A stretch of 15,270 bases of DNA from Pelethousia sp034933245 (GCA_034933245.1 JAYFNX010000022.1:1-15270); one strand, 5' to 3'; numbered from the stretch's first letter, positions 1-7,689 are shown. Notes: a model not told the origin generated them from the sequence alone. A program made the numbers and translations.

Positions 1-1011
1 GCTGAGCCCGCTGCCGCTGAAGGTACTTATGAGATCGCCTTGGTCACCGACGTAGGCAATATCGATGATAAGTCCTTCAACCAGGGCGCTTGGGAAGGCG
101 TTGTAGCCTATGCGGAAGCCAATGGCAAAACCTACAACTACTTCCGCCCCTCCGAGGATAGCGATGAGGCTCGTATCGAAACCATCAAGACCGCCATTGA
201 TAAGGGCGCCAAGGTTGTGGTTATGCCTGGTTACCTCTTCAGCGGTGCCGTAACTGCCGTGCAGGGCGAGTTCCCCGAAGTGATGTTCCTGGGCCTTGAC
301 CTGGGCCTGGGCGATGTGCCCGAACCCACTGCCAACACCGCCTTAATCACCTATCAGGAAGAGCAGGCCGGTTATCTGGCGGGTTATGCCGCAGTGAAGG
401 AAGGCTACACCAAGCTGGGCTTCCTGGGTGGTATGGCCGTTCCCGCCGTGGTTCGCTATGGTTACGGCTTCGTTCAAGGCGCGAATGAGGCTGCCAAAGA
501 GCTCGATAAGGTCGCCGATATCCAGCTTAAGTACTGGTACAGCGATTCCTTTGCCCCCTCCGATGACATTAAGACCAAGATGAGCAGCTGGTACACCGAG
601 GGCACCGAAGTTGTCTTCGCTTGCGGCGGCGGCATTTATCTTTCCGCAGTGGGCGCTGCTGAAGAAGCCAGCGCAAAGGTCATCGGCGTGGACGTTGACC
701 AGAGCGGCGAATCCGAGCTGATCATCACCTCCGCCATGAAGGAGCTCAAGCAATCCGTCGTGGTTGCTTTGACCGCCCTGTATGACAACGATGGTTCCTG
801 GCCGGCCGATTATTCCGGCAAAGAGCTCAAGCTGGGTGCTGCGCAGGACTGCGTGGGCCTGCCCACCGCCGAAGGTTCCTGGCGCTTGGCCAACTACACG
901 GTGGATCAGTATAATGAACTGTTCGCCAAGGTTAAGGATGGCTCCGTCGCCATCTCCAACGATATTGCCGCCGCGCCCGTGGTGGATATCGCCGTAGATT
1001 ACCAGAACTAA
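1..1011 (+). CDS. BMP-family nucleoside ABC transporter substrate-binding protein (5' truncated)
   Basis: The frame is open from the first base, so the start and the expected lipoprotein signal peptide with its lipobox Cys lie outside the window; about 336 residues are visible. The N-terminal stretch TDVGNIDDKSFNQGAWEG is the characteristic beginning of the mature BMP/Med fold (PnrA, BmpA family). It is followed by an alternating alpha/beta pattern of a periplasmic-binding-like fold, including VVMPGYLF, the glycine-rich FLGGMAVP and FACGGG. In this family the protein is anchored outside the membrane, captures purine or pyrimidine nucleosides and delivers them to a dedicated ABC importer. The ATPase and two permeases that follow, and the thymidine kinase behind them, support a nucleoside substrate rather than a sugar. 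The exact nucleoside cannot be read from the sequence. The low-complexity AEPAAAEG at the very start looks like the usual linker after a lipobox. Confidence 0.93.
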   Translation, partial: AEPAAAEGTYEIALVTDVGNIDDKSFNQGAWEGVVAYAEANGKTYNYFRPSEDSDEARIETIKTAIDKGAKVVVMPGYLFSGAVTAVQGEFPEVMFLGLDLGLGDVPEPTANTALITYQEEQAGYLAGYAAVKEGYTKLGFLGGMAVPAVVRYGYGFVQGANEAAKELDKVADIQLKYWYSDSFAPSDDIKTKMSSWYTEGTEVVFACGGGIYLSAVGAAEEASAKVIGVDVDQSGESELIITSAMKELKQSVVVALTALYDNDGSWPADYSGKELKLGAAQDCVGLPTAEGSWRLANYTVDQYNELFAKVKDGSVAISNDIAAAPVVDIAVDYQN

Positions 1012-1040
1012 GGTTTCTCCCTTCTTTGGGCAATACCTGC

Positions 1041-1071
1041 GGGGCTGGGCTTTAGCCCGGCCCCCTTTTTT
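1041..1071 (+). terminator. Intrinsic terminator/attenuator after the substrate-binding protein gene
   Basis: A 10-bp GC-rich stem (1041-1050 with 1055-1064, one G-U pair) has a TTTA loop and is followed by C and six T. It lies 29 bases after the stop codon and about 100 bases before the ATPase gene. Partial readthrough here would give more binding protein than membrane components, a common layout in binding-protein operons. I see no convincing sigma-A promoter between 1072 and 1170, so the downstream genes may depend on readthrough. Confidence 0.8.
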
Positions 1072-1170
1072 CCGAATTCATAAAGAAAGCCATCATTTTT
1101 ATTTTATCCGTTAGTTTATTATCCCTTGGGCGGGCCCCAAATCTCATTTCTTGACCAAAGGGGATCACAC

Positions 1171-2718
1171 ATGAGCGAATATATTATTGAGATGCTGAAT
1201 ATTACAAAGGAATTTCCCGGCATCAAGGCCAACGACGATATTACCCTGCAGCTCAAGCAAGGCGAGGTGCATGCGCTGCTAGGCGAAAACGGCGCTGGTA
1301 AATCCACGCTAATGAGTGTGCTCTTCGGGCTTTATCAGCCGGAAGCCGGCATTATTAAGAAGAATGGGCAGTTGGTCCAAATTAAGGACCCTAACGATGC
1401 CAACACGCTAAACATCGGCATGGTACATCAGCATTTTAAGCTGGTGGAAGTATTCACGGTGCTGGATAATATTATTCTGGGCGTTGAGCCCAACAAAATG
1501 GGCTTTTTGCAAAAAAATGAAGCCCGGAAAAAAGTATTGGCGCTCTCGGAGCGCTACGGTCTCAAAGTCGACCCGGACGCCCGTATTGAAGATATTTCTG
1601 TGGGGATGCAACAGAGGGTAGAGATTCTCAAAATGCTCTATCGTGATAATGAAATTCTGATCTTCGACGAGCCCACCGCTGTGCTCACCCCCCAGGAAAT
1701 CGAAGAGCTAATGACCATTATGCGCTCGTTCACCAAGGAAGGAAAATCCATTCTCTTCATTACCCATAAGCTCAATGAAATTATGGCGGTTGCGGACCGA
1801 TGCACCGTGCTGCGCAAGGGTAAGTGCATCGGTACCGTAGATATTCAAGATACCACCAAAGAGGAGCTCTCTCGCATGATGGTGGGCCGGGAAGTAAGCT
1901 TTGCCGTGGAAAAGGATGAAGTCGCGCCCGGCAAGGCCGTGTTGCATGTGCGCAATCTCACGGTACCCAGCAAGTTGCATAAAAACAATGCTGTCAAAGA
2001 CGTTTCTCTGGAGGTACGTCAAGGGGAAATCGTCTGCCTTGCCGGAATTGAAGGGAATGGCCAGAGCGAATTTGTGGCCGCTCTTACGGGCCTTGAAAAG
2101 CTGAGCGGCGGCCATATCTCCCTTTTGGGGCATGACATTACAATGGCTTCCATTCGCGAGCGAAGCAAGCTCGGCATGAGCCACATTCCGGAAGACAGGC
2201 ACAAATATGGTCTGATTCTGGACTATACCTTGGAAGAAAATCTGGTTTTGCAGCGATATTGGCAGCCTGCCTTTGAACACAAAGGCTTTATCCGCAAAAA
2301 TGAGGTGCGCAAATATGCCGAACACCTCATTGAGCAGTATGATATCCGCTCCGGCCAGGGTCCGGTAACCACAGCCAGGAGCATGTCCGGCGGCAATCAG
2401 CAGAAGGCTATCATCGCCCGCGAAATCGACAAGGGGCCGGAGCTGTTGGTGGCCGTTCAGCCAACGCGCGGCCTGGACGTGGGCGCTATCGAATATATTC
2501 ATAAGCAGCTTGTGGCGGAGCGGGATGCCGGCAAAGCGGTTCTTCTGATTTCTCTGGAGCTGGACGAGGTTATGAATGTGAGCGATCGAATTCTCGTGAT
2601 GTATGAGGGAGAAATTGTGGGCGAATTTGACCAAAAACAGACTACGGTGGAGGAGTTGGGCCTTTATATGGCTGGCGCCAAGCGGCAATCCAACGCCGAA
2701 AAGGAGGATATTGCATGA
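1171..2718 (+). CDS. Nucleoside/simple-sugar-type ABC transporter ATP-binding protein (two ABC domains)
   Basis: The protein has 515 residues with two fused nucleotide-binding domains, typical of the ribose/nucleoside class (YufO-like). Domain 1 has Walker A GENGAGKST (residues 38-46), signature ISVGMQQR (142-149), Walker B ILIFDEPTA (162-170) and switch His199. Domain 2 has a degenerate Walker A GIEGNGQSE (292-300), a good signature MSGGNQQK (405-412) and VAVQPTRGLD in place of a normal Walker B. This asymmetry, with one competent and one degenerate site, is usual in the family. I chose ATG 1171 because AAGGGGA (1158-1164) sits 6 bases before it. An upstream in-frame TTG at 1126 has no ribosome binding site and would add residues unlike the family. 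The protein works on the cytoplasmic face, energising the two permeases that follow. Its stop overlaps the next start by ATGA. Confidence 0.95.
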   Translation: MSEYIIEMLNITKEFPGIKANDDITLQLKQGEVHALLGENGAGKSTLMSVLFGLYQPEAGIIKKNGQLVQIKDPNDANTLNIGMVHQHFKLVEVFTVLDNIILGVEPNKMGFLQKNEARKKVLALSERYGLKVDPDARIEDISVGMQQRVEILKMLYRDNEILIFDEPTAVLTPQEIEELMTIMRSFTKEGKSILFITHKLNEIMAVADRCTVLRKGKCIGTVDIQDTTKEELSRMMVGREVSFAVEKDEVAPGKAVLHVRNLTVPSKLHKNNAVKDVSLEVRQGEIVCLAGIEGNGQSEFVAALTGLEKLSGGHISLLGHDITMASIRERSKLGMSHIPEDRHKYGLILDYTLEENLVLQRYWQPAFEHKGFIRKNEVRKYAEHLIEQYDIRSGQGPVTTARSMSGGNQQKAIIAREIDKGPELLVAVQPTRGLDVGAIEYIHKQLVAERDAGKAVLLISLELDEVMNVSDRILVMYEGEIVGEFDQKQTTVEELGLYMAGAKRQSNAEKEDIA

Positions 2719-3872
2719 AAATCAGGCTTCAGCATTTCGTCCGAAGCGCAGGCTTCATTAGCTGCCTTGCCTCCATCGCCTCCATCTTTGTGGGGCTGTT
2801 GGTAGGGCTTGTTCTGCTCTATGCCTTTAACGCGCCCTTTGCGCTGCATGGTTTTCGGCAAATCCTGACGGCTGGTTTCAGTTCTTTGGATAAGCTTGCA
2901 AAGGTGCTTTACCAAAGCGCCCCGTTGATTTTTACGGGCCTTTCCGTTGGTTTTGCTTTTAAAACAGGCCTTTTTAACATCGGCGCTACCGGCCAATATA
3001 CCGTGGGTGCCTTCTGTGGCCTGGTAAGCGTGGTGCAATTCCAGCTGCCTTGGTATATGGGCCTTCTAGCCGCCATGTTGGGCGGAGCCCTTTGGGGTGC
3101 GATCCCCGGCCTGTTCAATGCTCACTTTAACGTGAACGAAGTTATCACCTCCATCATGTTCAACTGGATCGGCCTGTTTGTGGTCAATCTTTCCCTCAAC
3201 AACATGCCTATGATGTTGGCGAATTATTGGGGCGCCGTCAATAAAGATCGCACGGCCGCTCTGGCGCAGGCCAACCCGGGCGGCATGATCCCGAAGGCCG
3301 GCTTGGATGAACTGATGCATTCCAATTACATGAACATCAGTATTTTTATCGCCGTGCTCGTCGCTATTTTGATATGGATCATCCTTTCAAAAACCATCTT
3401 TGGGTATGAGCTTAAGGCCTGTGGTTATAACCGCAACGCCAGCGTATATGCAGGCATCAATGCCAAGCGCAACATCGTCCTTTCTATGGTCATCGCTGGC
3501 GCGCTTGCGGGCATTGGCGGCGGTATCTATTATCTGAGCGGCACCGCGCAATATACCCTGGTCAAATCCCTGCTCCCCATGGGCTTTAACGGAATCCCCA
3601 CGGCGCTGCTGGCTTCCTCCCATCCCTTGGGTACCATCTTCAGCGCCCTGTTTATCTCCTATATTCAGGTAGGCGGCGATGCCATGCAGCCTGAATTCGT
3701 AAAGGAAATTATCGATATTATCATCGCTGCCATCATCTACTTGGCTGCCTTTGCCCTGCTTATGCGTACGCTTATTTCCAAGCTTTTTAAGCCAAAGGAC
3801 GGCAATGTAAACGATGATTCCGACATAAGCGAACCTGCCGGATCCGAAGAAAGGGAGGCACAGCAAGCATGA
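2715..3872 (+). CDS. Nucleoside ABC transporter permease, first subunit (YufP-like)
   Basis: This is a 385-residue polytopic membrane protein of the BPD_transp_2 class (as in RbsC and the BMP-linked nucleoside importers). The family hallmark GFAFKTGLFNIGATGQY falls near residues 76-92, with GLFNAHFNVNEVITSIMFNW (about 133-152) corresponding to the region that contacts the ATPase. Hydrophobic segments recur throughout, and the tail (from about 355) is hydrophilic and acidic. It carries a second family motif, CGYNRNASVYAGIN, with GALAGIGGG behind it. The start ATG 2715 overlaps the ATPase stop by 4 bases and has AAGGAGG (2701-2707) 7 bases upstream, so translation is coupled. It pairs with the next gene as a permease heterodimer. 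The substrate is inferred from neighbours, not visible in the protein. Confidence 0.93.
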   Translation: MKIRLQHFVRSAGFISCLASIASIFVGLLVGLVLLYAFNAPFALHGFRQILTAGFSSLDKLAKVLYQSAPLIFTGLSVGFAFKTGLFNIGATGQYTVGAFCGLVSVVQFQLPWYMGLLAAMLGGALWGAIPGLFNAHFNVNEVITSIMFNWIGLFVVNLSLNNMPMMLANYWGAVNKDRTAALAQANPGGMIPKAGLDELMHSNYMNISIFIAVLVAILIWIILSKTIFGYELKACGYNRNASVYAGINAKRNIVLSMVIAGALAGIGGGIYYLSGTAQYTLVKSLLPMGFNGIPTALLASSHPLGTIFSALFISYIQVGGDAMQPEFVKEIIDIIIAAIIYLAAFALLMRTLISKLFKPKDGNVNDDSDISEPAGSEEREAQQA

Positions 3873-4855
3873 AAGTTTTAGCCGATATCCTCAGCGCCAC
3901 CATCGTTTTCGCCATCCCTTTGCTGCTGGTGGCTTTAGGCGGTATGTTTTCCGAGCGCAGCGGCATCGTGAATATTGCGCTGGAAGGCATCATGGTCGTA
4001 GGTGCGCTCTTTAGTTGCCTCCTGCTGCGCGCCTTGGACGCCTCCGGCTTTGGGGCTACGCATCCGCAGACGGGCGCGCTGCTCGCCATTCTAACAGCCG
4101 CCGTTTCGGGCGCCCTTTTTTCCCTGCTGCTGGCCTTTGCTTCCGTTCATTTAAAAGCGGATCAGACCATTGGCGGGACGGCCTTAAACATGCTGGCCCC
4201 CGCTTTGGCCATCACCGTAACCTGGGCCATTCAAGGCCAAGGGCAAACCACCATTTTGATTCCCACCTGGGTTCGCATCACCCAGGCCAACTTCGGCTTG
4301 GAGGTGAAAGAAACCTTCCTGCAGAACTTTCTGTTTAAAAGTTTATATCTCACCACCCCTGTTGCCATCCTGCTACTTATTATCGCCATTGTGGTTCTGT
4401 ATAAAACTCGTTTTGGCCTGCGCCTGCGAAGCTGTGGCGAGCACCCGCAAGCGGCGGATTCCGTGGGTATTAATGTATACCGCATGCGCTATGCCGGCGT
4501 GTTCATATCCGGCTTCCTGGGCGGCATTGGTGGCCTTGCCTATACCGTTGCGGCAGGTTCCGGCTTTCAATCCGCCGTTGCCGGTTACGGCTTCCTTGCC
4601 TTGGCGGTGATGATTTTCGGTAACTGGAAACCCTGGAATATCCTGGGCGCTTCCCTTTTCTTCGCGCTCTTCAAAATTATCGGTTCCTATAGCGGAAGTA
4701 TCCCCTTCCTCCCCAGCTTTACCAATATTAAGTCCAGCGAGTATATCTACCTGATGCTGCCCTATATCGTAACCATGATCGTCTTGGTTCTTACCTCTAA
4801 AAAATCTCGGGCCCCCAAGGCTGAGGGTATCCCTTATGACAAAGGACAACGCTGA
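3869..4855 (+). CDS. Nucleoside ABC transporter permease, second subunit (YufQ-like)
   Basis: This is a 328-residue membrane protein, the shorter partner of the permease pair. It has the family motif GGMFSERSGIVNIALEGIM near the N-terminus, ADQTIGGTALNMLAPA in the middle, and CGEHPQAADSVGINVYRMRY followed by GFLGGIGGLAYT in the second half. This order of motifs is standard for the BMP-associated transporter permeases. The start ATG 3869 overlaps the stop of the previous permease (ATGA) and follows AAGGGAGG (3851-3858). The last gene-specific residues are hydrophilic (KKSRAPKAEG). The thymidine kinase gene begins only 3 bases after its stop, so the transporter and the salvage enzymes are very probably on one transcript. 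Confidence 0.94.
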   Translation: MKVLADILSATIVFAIPLLLVALGGMFSERSGIVNIALEGIMVVGALFSCLLLRALDASGFGATHPQTGALLAILTAAVSGALFSLLLAFASVHLKADQTIGGTALNMLAPALAITVTWAIQGQGQTTILIPTWVRITQANFGLEVKETFLQNFLFKSLYLTTPVAILLLIIAIVVLYKTRFGLRLRSCGEHPQAADSVGINVYRMRYAGVFISGFLGGIGGLAYTVAAGSGFQSAVAGYGFLALAVMIFGNWKPWNILGASLFFALFKIIGSYSGSIPFLPSFTNIKSSEYIYLMLPYIVTMIVLVLTSKKSRAPKAEGIPYDKGQR

Positions 4856-4858
4856 CCC

Positions 4859-5443
4859 ATGGCAAAGCTGTACTTTCGTTATGGGGCAATGAGCTCCTCC
4901 AAAACGGCCAACGCCATTATGGTGAAATACAACTATAGTGAGCAGGGTCAAAAAGCGCTTCTTGTAAAACCTGCTGTGGATATGCGGGATGGCTTGCATA
5001 CGATCTATTCCCGTTCCGGCCTTTCGGATACATGTGTGCTTTTTGATGAGATGGATTTAGATGCTGTCAAAAATAAGCAGTATGACTGCATCATCGTGGA
5101 CGAAGCCCAATTCTTGACAAAAGAGCAGGTTACGTTGCTCACGGAATTGGTGGATGATTATAATGTACCTGTAATCTGCTACGGATTGCGGGCGGATTTT
5201 CGCGGGAACTTCTTTGAGGGCAGCCAATGGCTCATGGCCTGGGCGGACACCATCGAGGAAGTGAAAACCATATGCTGGTGCGGCCGTAAGGCTATCTGCA
5301 ATGCCCGCCTGGATGGGCAGGGCGGTATCACCAAGATAGGCGAGCAGGTTGTTTTAGGTGCAAGCGACAAATATGTGGGGCTTTGTCGGCGGCATTGGAA
5401 ACAGGGAGATCCTGGCCCCGGCCATCGAAAGGGGGAATCTTGA
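4859..5443 (+). CDS. tdk: Thymidine kinase (TK1 type)
   Basis: The 194-residue enzyme phosphorylates thymidine (and deoxyuridine) to the 5'-monophosphate with ATP in the cytoplasm. Visible features are the N-terminal LYFRYGAMSSSKT P-loop (residues 9-16), LLVKPAVDMRDG, the Walker-B-like CIIVDEAQF with catalytic-base Glu82, the hydrophobic YGLRADFRG, and a C-terminal zinc/lasso region with CWCGRKA (Cys139, Cys141) and LCRRHW (Cys176). Length and motif order fit full-length TK1-type kinases. The P-loop has Ser where most members have the second Gly (GxxxxSKT); as I recall, an SSKT form occurs in Clostridia, so this is not taken as loss of function. It begins 3 bases after the permease stop, with AAAGGA (4841-4846) about 12 bases upstream. 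Its position behind a nucleoside importer is functionally coherent, because kinase action traps imported thymidine. Confidence 0.95.
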   Translation: MAKLYFRYGAMSSSKTANAIMVKYNYSEQGQKALLVKPAVDMRDGLHTIYSRSGLSDTCVLFDEMDLDAVKNKQYDCIIVDEAQFLTKEQVTLLTELVDDYNVPVICYGLRADFRGNFFEGSQWLMAWADTIEEVKTICWCGRKAICNARLDGQGGITKIGEQVVLGASDKYVGLCRRHWKQGDPGPGHRKGES

Positions 5444-5844
5444 TGCGGTTTTACGTAGCAAGCGGTTTGGAAAACAGGGAACTGGCAAAAACTATGATTT
5501 CCTTTATTCAGGCCAGGGGGCATCTTCCCGTTTATGATTGGACGGTTCATGGTGATGTTCGCGGGCAGGGTGAAGCGAGGCTGATGGATGTTGCCGCACA
5601 GGAATATGGGGCGGTACGAGAGGCCGAATTTGTTTTCATCATGCTACCCGGTGGATGTGGCACCCATACCGAGCTAGGGATCGCCCTTGGGTCACACGCC
5701 AACAAACGTATTGTATTATGGTCGGCTACGGGGCGAGAATTTCAGGATGGGCCAAATACCTGTGTTTTCTATCATCACAGAGCAGTCGAGCGAATTGTAT
5801 GTCCCTTCGAAGAGCTCATGCAACGCCTAAACGGTATGGTCTAA
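5443..5844 (+). CDS. Nucleoside 2-deoxyribosyltransferase-like protein
   Basis: The 133-residue protein is of the nucleoside 2-deoxyribosyltransferase / DNPH1 superfamily (Rossmann-like). The N-terminus MRFYVASGLENREL matches the first strand and loop of the fold, which binds the sugar/base. VYDWT (residues 30-34) is the next conserved segment, and LPGGCGTHTELGIALG (68-83) carries the expected nucleophile Glu77. The family cleaves the N-glycosidic bond of 2'-deoxynucleosides or deoxynucleotides, either transferring the sugar to another base or hydrolysing it; which one applies here cannot be told. The start is ATG 5443, whose A is the last base of the tdk stop codon, with AAAGGGGG (5428-5435) ahead of it; the longer upstream frame has no such site. 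The tight coupling to tdk suggests that its substrate is a deoxynucleoside or the monophosphate made by the kinase. Confidence 0.82.
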   Translation: MRFYVASGLENRELAKTMISFIQARGHLPVYDWTVHGDVRGQGEARLMDVAAQEYGAVREAEFVFIMLPGGCGTHTELGIALGSHANKRIVLWSATGREFQDGPNTCVFYHHRAVERIVCPFEELMQRLNGMV

Positions 5845-5877
5845 TCGTGTCATTGTCCTTCTGTTGCAGCACATGGC

Positions 5878-5923
5878 CGGCGGATAATTTCCAGCAGGAA
5901 ATTATCCGCCGTTTTTCGTTTTT
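5878..5923 (+). terminator. Strong intrinsic terminator of the nucleoside operon
   Basis: A perfect 15-bp stem (5878-5892 with 5897-5911) has an AGCA loop and is followed by TTTTT, CG and TTTTT. It lies 33 bases after the last stop of the transporter-tdk-deoxyribosyltransferase run and marks the operon end. Confidence 0.95.
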
Positions 5924-5994
5924 CTATAGTTGCGCTTGACAGGAAGAAATACAGGATGGATGGGAGCCGCCCATGCCAGTTTTTTTATTAGATA

Positions 5995-6034
5995 AAGAAA
6001 AAGGGCCGCCTCAGAAAAAAATCCAAGGCAACCC
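5995..6034 (-). terminator. Intrinsic terminator of the DUF1002 gene
   Basis: On the - strand a 13-bp stem with several G-U pairs (6022-6034 with 6003-6015) has a TTTTTT loop, followed by TTTTTCTTT running down to about 5994. It starts 17 bases after the stop codon of the DUF1002 gene. It faces the operon terminator at 5878-5923, so the two convergent units are insulated. Confidence 0.75.
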
Positions 6035-6051
6035 CAATGATGTAGCTTCGT

Positions 6052-6924
6052 TTACGCTTTGTTCCCGAAGAGGTTGGAAAAAAACTGTCCTACCGATACG
6101 AAGAAACCGGATACTTTCTCACCAATGTCGGAAAGGGTTTGCTTGGCCTTGCTGGCCTTCTCCACCGTCTCCGTGAGAGAGATCAGCTTTTTCTTAAGGG
6201 AATCCACATCCAGCTTTTCAAGCTTGCGGCAAAGGGCCAGGATCTGCTCGACCTGGGCATCCGTCACCACCACATTGTACTGTTCCGCCAGCTTGCGGAT
6301 TTCAGCGCGCACGTCGTCATCCGACATGTTCTGCGTCTGGTCCAAAATCTTCTTAAGTTCATTGATGAGCACGGTTGCCTCATCGCTGCCGATGTATTCA
6401 GCCAACTGCCCCGTAACCACCAATTCTTCAGCGCCCACGGATTTTGCCAAATCGGAGAGGGTCGTTCCCGTAATATCCTCATAGGCCCTGTATAAGCCCG
6501 TAAGCGCCGCTGTGCCGGAAACATCAAAAGGCGCGGTTACCATCACCTTAGCATCCGTTATGCCAGCCGTAGTTAGGGCATTTGCATACATTTCATCGCT
6601 GCACCAATTAATGTTTTTGCTGCTGATGGAAAGCCCCGTACCTTCTTCCTGCGTCGTAATGTAAATGCAGGAAAGGGATACGTTGCCGATCTTACTATCC
6701 GAAACCAGGCCCTCCAAGTAGGCTCTTTCCTCGTCATTGGTTACGATAATCTCGGGAACGCTGCCGCGCTCCACACCAAAATCGGCATATACCTGGGCAA
6801 TTTGCGCATCGTCCAGATTTGCGCCAATAACCACGCGGGACTCCCCTGCCGTCAGCGCCAGGGCGGGCGCTGCCAAAGCAAGCAGGAATAGAAGGGCCAG
6901 CGCCGCTGCAATCCATTTTTTCAT
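6052..6924 (-). CDS. Secreted DUF1002-domain protein
   Basis: This is a 290-residue protein with a classical signal peptide: a KK head, a Leu/Ala-rich core to about residue 20, and a probable cut after ALA near residue 22-24. The mature part shows the DUF1002 (YpuA-like) pattern: RVVIGANLDDAQIAQVY, VTNDEERAYLEG, IGNVSLSCIYI, NINWC, then EMYANALTTAGITDAKV and SGTAALTGLYRAYE. The C-terminal half is helical and charged, ending in a short hydrophobic FFVSVGQFFSNLF segment that may be amphipathic or membrane-associated. The family has no established biochemical function. I chose ATG 6924 rather than the in-frame ATG 6933, because GGAGG (- strand, 6938-6934) directly abuts 6933 but sits 9 bases from 6924. 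It has its own promoter and terminator, so it is monocistronic. Confidence 0.88.
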   Translation of the reverse strand: MKKWIAAALALLFLLALAAPALALTAGESRVVIGANLDDAQIAQVYADFGVERGSVPEIIVTNDEERAYLEGLVSDSKIGNVSLSCIYITTQEEGTGLSISSKNINWCSDEMYANALTTAGITDAKVMVTAPFDVSGTAALTGLYRAYEDITGTTLSDLAKSVGAEELVVTGQLAEYIGSDEATVLINELKKILDQTQNMSDDDVRAEIRKLAEQYNVVVTDAQVEQILALCRKLEKLDVDSLKKKLISLTETVEKASKAKQTLSDIGEKVSGFFVSVGQFFSNLFGNKA

Positions 6925-7008
6925 ACGTTTCATCCTCCACTTGCGGTCTGCCGCATTTCAATTTTCACACAAGTTGTATGCCAAACCCACTATGGCATTT
7001 TCCAAGAT

Positions 7009-7017
7009 ATTATACCA
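7009..7017 (-). promoter_or_regulatory. Extended -10 promoter for the DUF1002 gene
   Basis: On the - strand TGGTATAAT gives a perfect -10 hexamer with a TGn extension, about 85 bases upstream of the chosen start. No good -35 is found 16-18 bases further upstream, which fits an extended -10 promoter. Confidence 0.6.
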
Positions 7018-7062
7018 TATCCGATCCCGCCATATTTTAACGTCTTGTGAATATTCCGCCCA

Positions 7063-7689
7063 TTAACCTGCTAACCGAGCGGAAAGCAGGCTATAAAAGT
7101 CGCCTATGTGCTTACCATCCACCAGAGCATGATGCGCTAAAACCGAAAGGGGCAGAAGAATCCGCCCTTCACTTTTAAAATACTTCCCCCAACTAATGCG
7201 TGGGTTGCTATCCGCCGGGAATGGTACGGCCTGAGTTAAAGACGTGTATGAGATCCAGGGCAGGCAGGAAATAAACAAGAGGTCTCTGCTCTGTTCCGGA
7301 TCCTCCTGTATATCGCCGCTGGTTTTTGCTTTTTCTTGCGCTTCCAAGGCATACGGCAAAAATTCCGGCTTAGGCTTATCACACGCGAGCCTGCAATATG
7401 CGAAGGTCCCATTTTCCCGTAAAACCGTGTGGGATGTTTGGCATATGCTATACGTAATGATTCGCCCATTCAAAATCCGTTGGCGAAATTCCGGCACAGC
7501 GTTTGCCGCAGCCGCCACTTCGTATAGCATATTAAGGAAAAAAGGCTCCCGTGTTTCTTTAATGTTGGCTAGAAAAGCAGTGATGTCCACATTCGCGGTC
7601 ACCCCAACATATGGATACCCCATAGATAAGTAATAGGCAAAATGCTCCTTGCGCGGATAGCGATCCATATCGAGATAGATATATTCCAC
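7063..7689 (-). CDS. Chloramphenicol acetyltransferase-like protein (CatA family)
   Basis: The 208-residue protein is close to the usual length of trimeric type A chloramphenicol acetyltransferases, which transfer acetyl from acetyl-CoA to the 3-hydroxyl of chloramphenicol. The catalytic motif HHALVDGKH is present (His187 as base, Asp191 structural), preceded by LPLSVLA. Further family landmarks are VDITAFL near residue 34, LPWISYTS (143-150), PRISWGKY (163-170) and an N-terminal FAYYLSMGYPY. The start is GTG 7689, with the purine-rich GGGGGAG (- strand, about 7705-7699) some 9 bases ahead. Its promoter abuts the lysis cassette terminator, and no mobile-element genes touch it. Whether it confers resistance or acetylates another small molecule cannot be decided from sequence; many chromosomal Clostridia homologues are annotated only as CAT-like. 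Confidence 0.85.
   Translation of the reverse strand: MEYIYLDMDRYPRKEHFAYYLSMGYPYVGVTANVDITAFLANIKETREPFFLNMLYEVAAAANAVPEFRQRILNGRIITYSICQTSHTVLRENGTFAYCRLACDKPKPEFLPYALEAQEKAKTSGDIQEDPEQSRDLLFISCLPWISYTSLTQAVPFPADSNPRISWGKYFKSEGRILLPLSVLAHHALVDGKHIGDFYSLLSARLAG

Noticed and set aside
343..753. 136-codon open frame on the - strand inside the substrate-binding protein gene
   Set aside because: It is antisense to a strongly conserved gene, has no ribosome binding site and its translation matches no family I know.
1708..2688. 326-codon - strand frame opposite the ATPase gene
   Set aside because: It is long, but is a shadow of a GC-biased third-position pattern; the + strand frame carries all ABC motifs.
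5936..5980. TTGACA at 5936-5941 and a small ATGGG/CCCAT hairpin followed by a T-run on the + strand
   Set aside because: No -10 lies at 16-18 bases, no + strand gene follows, and the stem is only 5 bp; the strong features here are the two facing terminators.
5973..6176. 67-codon + strand frame
   Set aside because: It overlaps the DUF1002 terminator and 3' end antisense, with no ribosome binding site and no family resemblance.
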